DNA from: Herbiconiux sp. A18JL235
GTDB taxonomy: Bacteria; Actinomycetota; Actinomycetes; Actinomycetales; Microbacteriaceae
Reading direction: 5' to 3'
Assembly: GCF_040939305.1 (NCBI RefSeq)
Contig: NZ_CP162511.1
Span: forward strand, 3,286,001-3,350,000
Length of the DNA: 64,000 nucleotides
The notes beneath the pieces were generated by a model that worked only from the letters and a program-made list of their open reading frames with translations, was not told the origin of the DNA and did no database searches. The translations under genes were made by a program, and so were the position numbers. Shown in pieces: positions 61,099-64,000 of this stretch. Positions within the stretch are counted from its first letter, which is position 1, and every line of letters begins with the position of its first letter.

Positions 61099-62015
61099 TC
61101 CTTCGTGCCTCCCGCGGTCATGCCGGTCACCAGGAACCGCTGCGAGAACAGGAAGATCACCAGCACGGGTGCCACGGAGACCACGGTGGCCAGGGCGAGC
61201 ACCGGCAGGGTGATCGTCACCGAGGCCGAGCTCGTGGGGTTGAACAGCGGCACGTTCGACAGCAGCTCGGCGAGGCCGACCTGAATGGGCGACTTGCGGC
61301 CGGGCGCCATGACGAACGGCAGGAAGTAGTTGTTCCAGTTGCCGACCAGGTTGAAGAAGCCGACCAGGGCGATCACCGGCGTCGCCAGAGGCATGGCGAT
61401 GCGGGCGAACACGCGCCACTCCCCCGCGCCGTCCATGCGGGCGGCGTCGAGCAGGTCTTTCGAGACGCTCGTCGAGAAGTAGATGTAGGTGAGGTACACC
61501 CCGAACGGGAAGAACGAGAACGGGAGGATGACGGCGAGCGGGTTGCCGACGAGCTTCAGCGCCGACATCTCGAGGAAGATCGGCAGCACGAGCGCGGTGC
61601 TGGGAATGAGCATCACGATCAGCGTGACGACGAGCAGCGTCTTGCGCAGCTTGAAGTCGGTGAGGGCGAGAGCGTAGCCGGCCGGGATGGTGACCAGCAG
61701 CGTCACCACGAGGGCCGCGCCGGTGTAGAGCACCGAGTTGCCGATCCAGACCCAGACGATGCCGCCCTGGAACTGCATCAGCTCGTTCCAGTTCGAGGCC
61801 AGGGTGTCGAAGCCGCCGAAGCTGAACGGCGCATCCAGGAGCAGCTGGCCCGCCGTCTTCGTGGGCGCCAGGAGGAGCCACAGGATGGGGACGGCGAAGA
61901 AGACGACGAAGAACAGCAGCACGACGGTGACCAGCACCCTCGTGATCCATTGCGCGGGAGACACGGCTACCCGGGTACGTCGGCGGGTGGCGGTGGCGAG
62001 ATCAGTCGCGTTCAA
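61095..62015 (-). CDS. Sugar ABC permease, MalG type
   Basis: 306 residues, six hydrophobic segments. The ATPase-contact loop is DAARMDGAGEWRVFARIAMP, and FNLVGNWNNYFLPFVMA and the C-terminal LVTGMTAGGTKE are typical of the group. Start is TTG at 62015, preceded by GAGGGGG, inside the end of the first permease gene; a longer reading to 62165 would overlap that gene heavily. It is the channel partner of the protein at 62002-62994. Confidence 0.82.
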   Translation of the reverse strand: MNATDLATATRRRTRVAVSPAQWITRVLVTVVLLFFVVFFAVPILWLLLAPTKTAGQLLLDAPFSFGGFDTLASNWNELMQFQGGIVWVWIGNSVLYTGAALVVTLLVTIPAGYALALTDFKLRKTLLVVTLIVMLIPSTALVLPIFLEMSALKLVGNPLAVILPFSFFPFGVYLTYIYFSTSVSKDLLDAARMDGAGEWRVFARIAMPLATPVIALVGFFNLVGNWNNYFLPFVMAPGRKSPIQVGLAELLSNVPLFNPTSSASVTITLPVLALATVVSVAPVLVIFLFSQRFLVTGMTAGGTKE

Positions 62016-62994
62016 AGAGTCCCCCTCGGAAGACGAACACAGCCGACAGGGCGCCGGCGACGAGGAGCAGCAGGAGTGAGATGGCGGCGGATCCGTTGAA
62101 GTCGCCCTGCCGGAAGGCGAACAGGTAGGCGAGCTGGTTGATGGAGTAGTCGGGCGGCACGACACCCTTCGACGCCTGCGACAGCACGCGCGGCTCGACG
62201 AAGAGCTGGGTTCCGGCGGCGAGCGACATGATCGCCATGTACGAGATCCACTTGCGCATCAGGGGGATCTGGATGTGAAGGGCGGTCTTCACCGGGCCCG
62301 CACCGTCGATGCGGGCGGCCTCCAGCACGTCGCCGGAGATGTTGTTGAGGGCGCCGTACATGATAACGATCCAGCCGCCCGCGCCCGTCCAGAAGGCGAT
62401 GACGGTGAAGATGATCGGCAGGTTGTCGATCGACACCGTCTGCACGAAGGTGTCGAAGCCGAGCGCCCGGAGGAGGAAGGCGACCGGGCTCACGCTCGGG
62501 TCGAGGAGGAACAGCCACAGCATGACGCTGGATGCTCCGGCGAGCGCCCCGGGGATGTAGTAGACGAAGCGGTAGCTCGACGACAGCCACCGGCGGCCGA
62601 GGCCGTGCACGAGGAGCGCGAGCAGCACCACGAAGATGAGCAGCGAGGCGAGGTAGAAGACGAGGTAGACGGCAACGTGTGCCACCGCCGGGAGGAACCG
62701 GTAGTCGTTGAAGACCTTGATGAAGTTGTCGAACCCGGCGAACGACCCGTCTTTCGTGAACGACAGGAAGACGGCGTAGAGGGTGGGGAACACGCCGAAG
62801 GCGAGCAGCAGCAGCACGTAGCCGGAGACGAACACCGTGCCGATGCGGCTCTGCGAGCGATCCAGCCGGCGGCGGCGGGAAGACGAGGGCTCCCGCCCCC
62901 GCCGGGCCTCCGAGGAGGCCGCGGCGGCGGCGGGAGCGGTGACGGTTGTAGTGATGAGAGTGTCCTTCGTCGCGGTGGATGCCGCAGCATCCAC
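62002..62994 (-). CDS. Sugar ABC permease, MalF type
   Basis: 330 residues. A basic, Ala/Arg-rich cytoplasmic tail of about 50 residues precedes six hydrophobic segments; the contact loop is EAARIDGAGPVKTALHIQIP. GTG at 62994 is used because no better start lies downstream, although its ribosome site is weak. It lies 10 bases after the binding-protein gene. No ATPase gene is seen, as usual for this family in actinobacteria. Confidence 0.85.
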   Translation of the reverse strand: MDAAASTATKDTLITTTVTAPAAAAASSEARRGREPSSSRRRRLDRSQSRIGTVFVSGYVLLLLAFGVFPTLYAVFLSFTKDGSFAGFDNFIKVFNDYRFLPAVAHVAVYLVFYLASLLIFVVLLALLVHGLGRRWLSSSYRFVYYIPGALAGASSVMLWLFLLDPSVSPVAFLLRALGFDTFVQTVSIDNLPIIFTVIAFWTGAGGWIVIMYGALNNISGDVLEAARIDGAGPVKTALHIQIPLMRKWISYMAIMSLAAGTQLFVEPRVLSQASKGVVPPDYSINQLAYLFAFRQGDFNGSAAISLLLLLVAGALSAVFVFRGGLFERD

Positions 62995-63004
62995 AGGATC
63001 GGAT

Positions 63005-64000
63005 CTACTTGACGGTGTAGCCCTGCACCTGGGCCTGGTTGAGGTATTCCTTCTGCAGGTCGGGCGCCAGGTCGGCCATGGTCTTGCCCGCCGCGATGCC
63101 GGGGATGACCACCGAAGCGTACGCGGTCTCGGGGCTGAAGGAGGGGAAGCCCCAACCGTCCCACACGCTCGACGCCGCGGTCGAGATCGCCGACTTGAAG
63201 TCGCCGACGAAGAAGCCCGAGCTCGCCTGGTCGGTGAGCCACGTGTCGGCGGCCGACTCGTAGGCGGGGAGACCGGAGGTGAGCTTCACGGCGTCGTCGG
63301 AGCTCGTGACGAACTCGAGGAACTTCGCGACACCCTCGAGGTTCGCGGAGTGGCTCGAGCCGTACCAGACGCCGCCACCCACGTTGCCGGTGACCTTGTC
63401 TTCACCTTCCCAGCTCAGCGGTGCCGCGGCGCCGATGGTGCCGGCTGCGGCGTTCAGGCTGTCCGGGTTCTGGAAGAGCGCGCCGGCGTACCAGGCCGGG
63501 CCGGGCATCCCGAGCACCTTGTCGCTGTACTTCGTCACGAAGTCGGCCCCGAAGACGGAGTCGTTCACGAGGGTGCCGTTCTCGACCATGTGGTCGAGCA
63601 TCTCGGTGACCTTCTCGGAGTTGGGGTCGGAGAAGTCGCTGGTGAAGGTGTCGCCCTCGGTCTGGAAGACGGGGGCCTCAGCACCCCAGTAGTAGATGTA
63701 GGGGCCCTGGAACGAGTCGCCCACCGAACCGAGGATGTATCCCGGATGCTCGGCAGCGACCTTGTCGCTGAGCGCCTCGTACTCCTCCCAGGTGGTCGGC
63801 ACCTCGTAGCCGAACTCCTTCATGAGGGTGTCGTTGTACCAGTAGACGACCGGGGCGAGGTCGTTGCGCACGCCGTAGACCTTGTCGTCGACGGTCATCG
63901 GGGTGAGGGCGCCGTCGGTGAAGCCGTCGAGGAAGTCGTCGGAGAGGAGCCCCTGGTTGAGCACGGCGGCGAACGGCTCGGCGCCGTTGTTCGACTTGCT
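63005..64000 (-). CDS. Sugar-binding protein of an ABC importer (start beyond the window)
   Basis: The open frame continues past 64000, so the N-terminus with its lipoprotein signal is missing; 331 residues are visible. YGVRNDLAPVVYWYNDTLMK, TTWEEYEALSDKVAAEHPG and KFLEFVTSSDDAVK belong to family 1 extracellular receptors. It delivers sugar to the two permeases downstream. With the mutarotase in the same operon and a fucose-type pathway convergent to it, L-fucose or L-rhamnose is a reasonable ligand guess. Confidence 0.85.
   Translation of the reverse strand, partial: SKSNNGAEPFAAVLNQGLLSDDFLDGFTDGALTPMTVDDKVYGVRNDLAPVVYWYNDTLMKEFGYEVPTTWEEYEALSDKVAAEHPGYILGSVGDSFQGPYIYYWGAEAPVFQTEGDTFTSDFSDPNSEKVTEMLDHMVENGTLVNDSVFGADFVTKYSDKVLGMPGPAWYAGALFQNPDSLNAAAGTIGAAAPLSWEGEDKVTGNVGGGVWYGSSHSANLEGVAKFLEFVTSSDDAVKLTSGLPAYESAADTWLTDQASSGFFVGDFKSAISTAASSVWDGWGFPSFSPETAYASVVIPGIAAGKTMADLAPDLQKEYLNQAQVQGYTVK

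Overview
The window is very GC-rich (about 70% by eye), its codons end in G or C, many start codons are GTG, and neighbouring genes often share an ATGA or GTGA stop/start overlap. Together with a DtxR-type iron box and the frequent word GGATGC (GCATCC on the other strand), this points to an actinobacterium of the Microbacteriaceae (Herbiconiux/Leifsonia-like); the genus is a guess. The gene content is that of a plant- or soil-associated carbohydrate scavenger. No tRNA, rRNA, IS element, prophage or CRISPR array was found.

Layout. 1-2747: end of a sugar ABC importer with a fused ATPase-permease. 2805-3696: a promoter, a short structured RNA with a terminator-like hairpin, and a HEPN/Abi_2 (AbiF-like) gene; this is the most interesting module in the window. 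3822-5882: alpha/beta hydrolase, aldo/keto reductase and a small acidic protein. 6073-12582: a GAF-Fis regulator, a GntR repressor with a large palindromic operator, and a divergent aldehyde dehydrogenase / iron alcohol dehydrogenase / 3-hydroxyacyl-CoA-dehydrogenase-like operon. 12749-15098: a possibly frameshifted membrane protein, a decayed HigB toxin next to an intact HigA-like antitoxin, and RtcB RNA ligase. 15396-19454: glycosyltransferase, zinc alcohol dehydrogenase with a small partner, manganese catalase and a CBS-domain protein.

19382-25519: a galactofuranose-type importer (ytfQ-ytfR-ytfT-yjfF) followed by its probable LacI repressor; the promoter carries a 20-bp site almost identical to an ideal E. 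coli lac operator. 25655-35236: a LacI/esterase/alpha-L-rhamnosidase/HAD operon divergent from a binding-protein-dependent sugar importer, closed by a second LacI gene. 35274-44323: a HisD-like pseudogene, a fusion of a sugar-isomerase-like TIM barrel with a GH3 glycosidase, a carbohydrate esterase, a D-2-hydroxyacid dehydrogenase, a Tat-exported heparinase II/III-like lyase and a secreted beta-helix protein.

44387-52860: a PucR regulator divergent from an eight-gene operon (NAD-dependent epimerase-like protein, SsuABC/NMT1-type importer, fumarylacetoacetate-hydrolase-like protein, class I aldolase, a type II dehydroquinase paralogue with altered active-site residues, zinc alcohol dehydrogenase). 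It looks like one catabolic pathway whose substrate I cannot name. 52997-54889: siderophore-interacting protein with an iron box and two small proteins. 55018-64000: a non-phosphorylating L-fucose (or similar deoxysugar) pathway (aldose dehydrogenase, lactonase, sugar-acid dehydratase, SDR and zinc dehydrogenases) with its GntR regulator and a shared 13-bp candidate operator, then convergent genes for a mutarotase and a sugar ABC importer that runs off the right edge.
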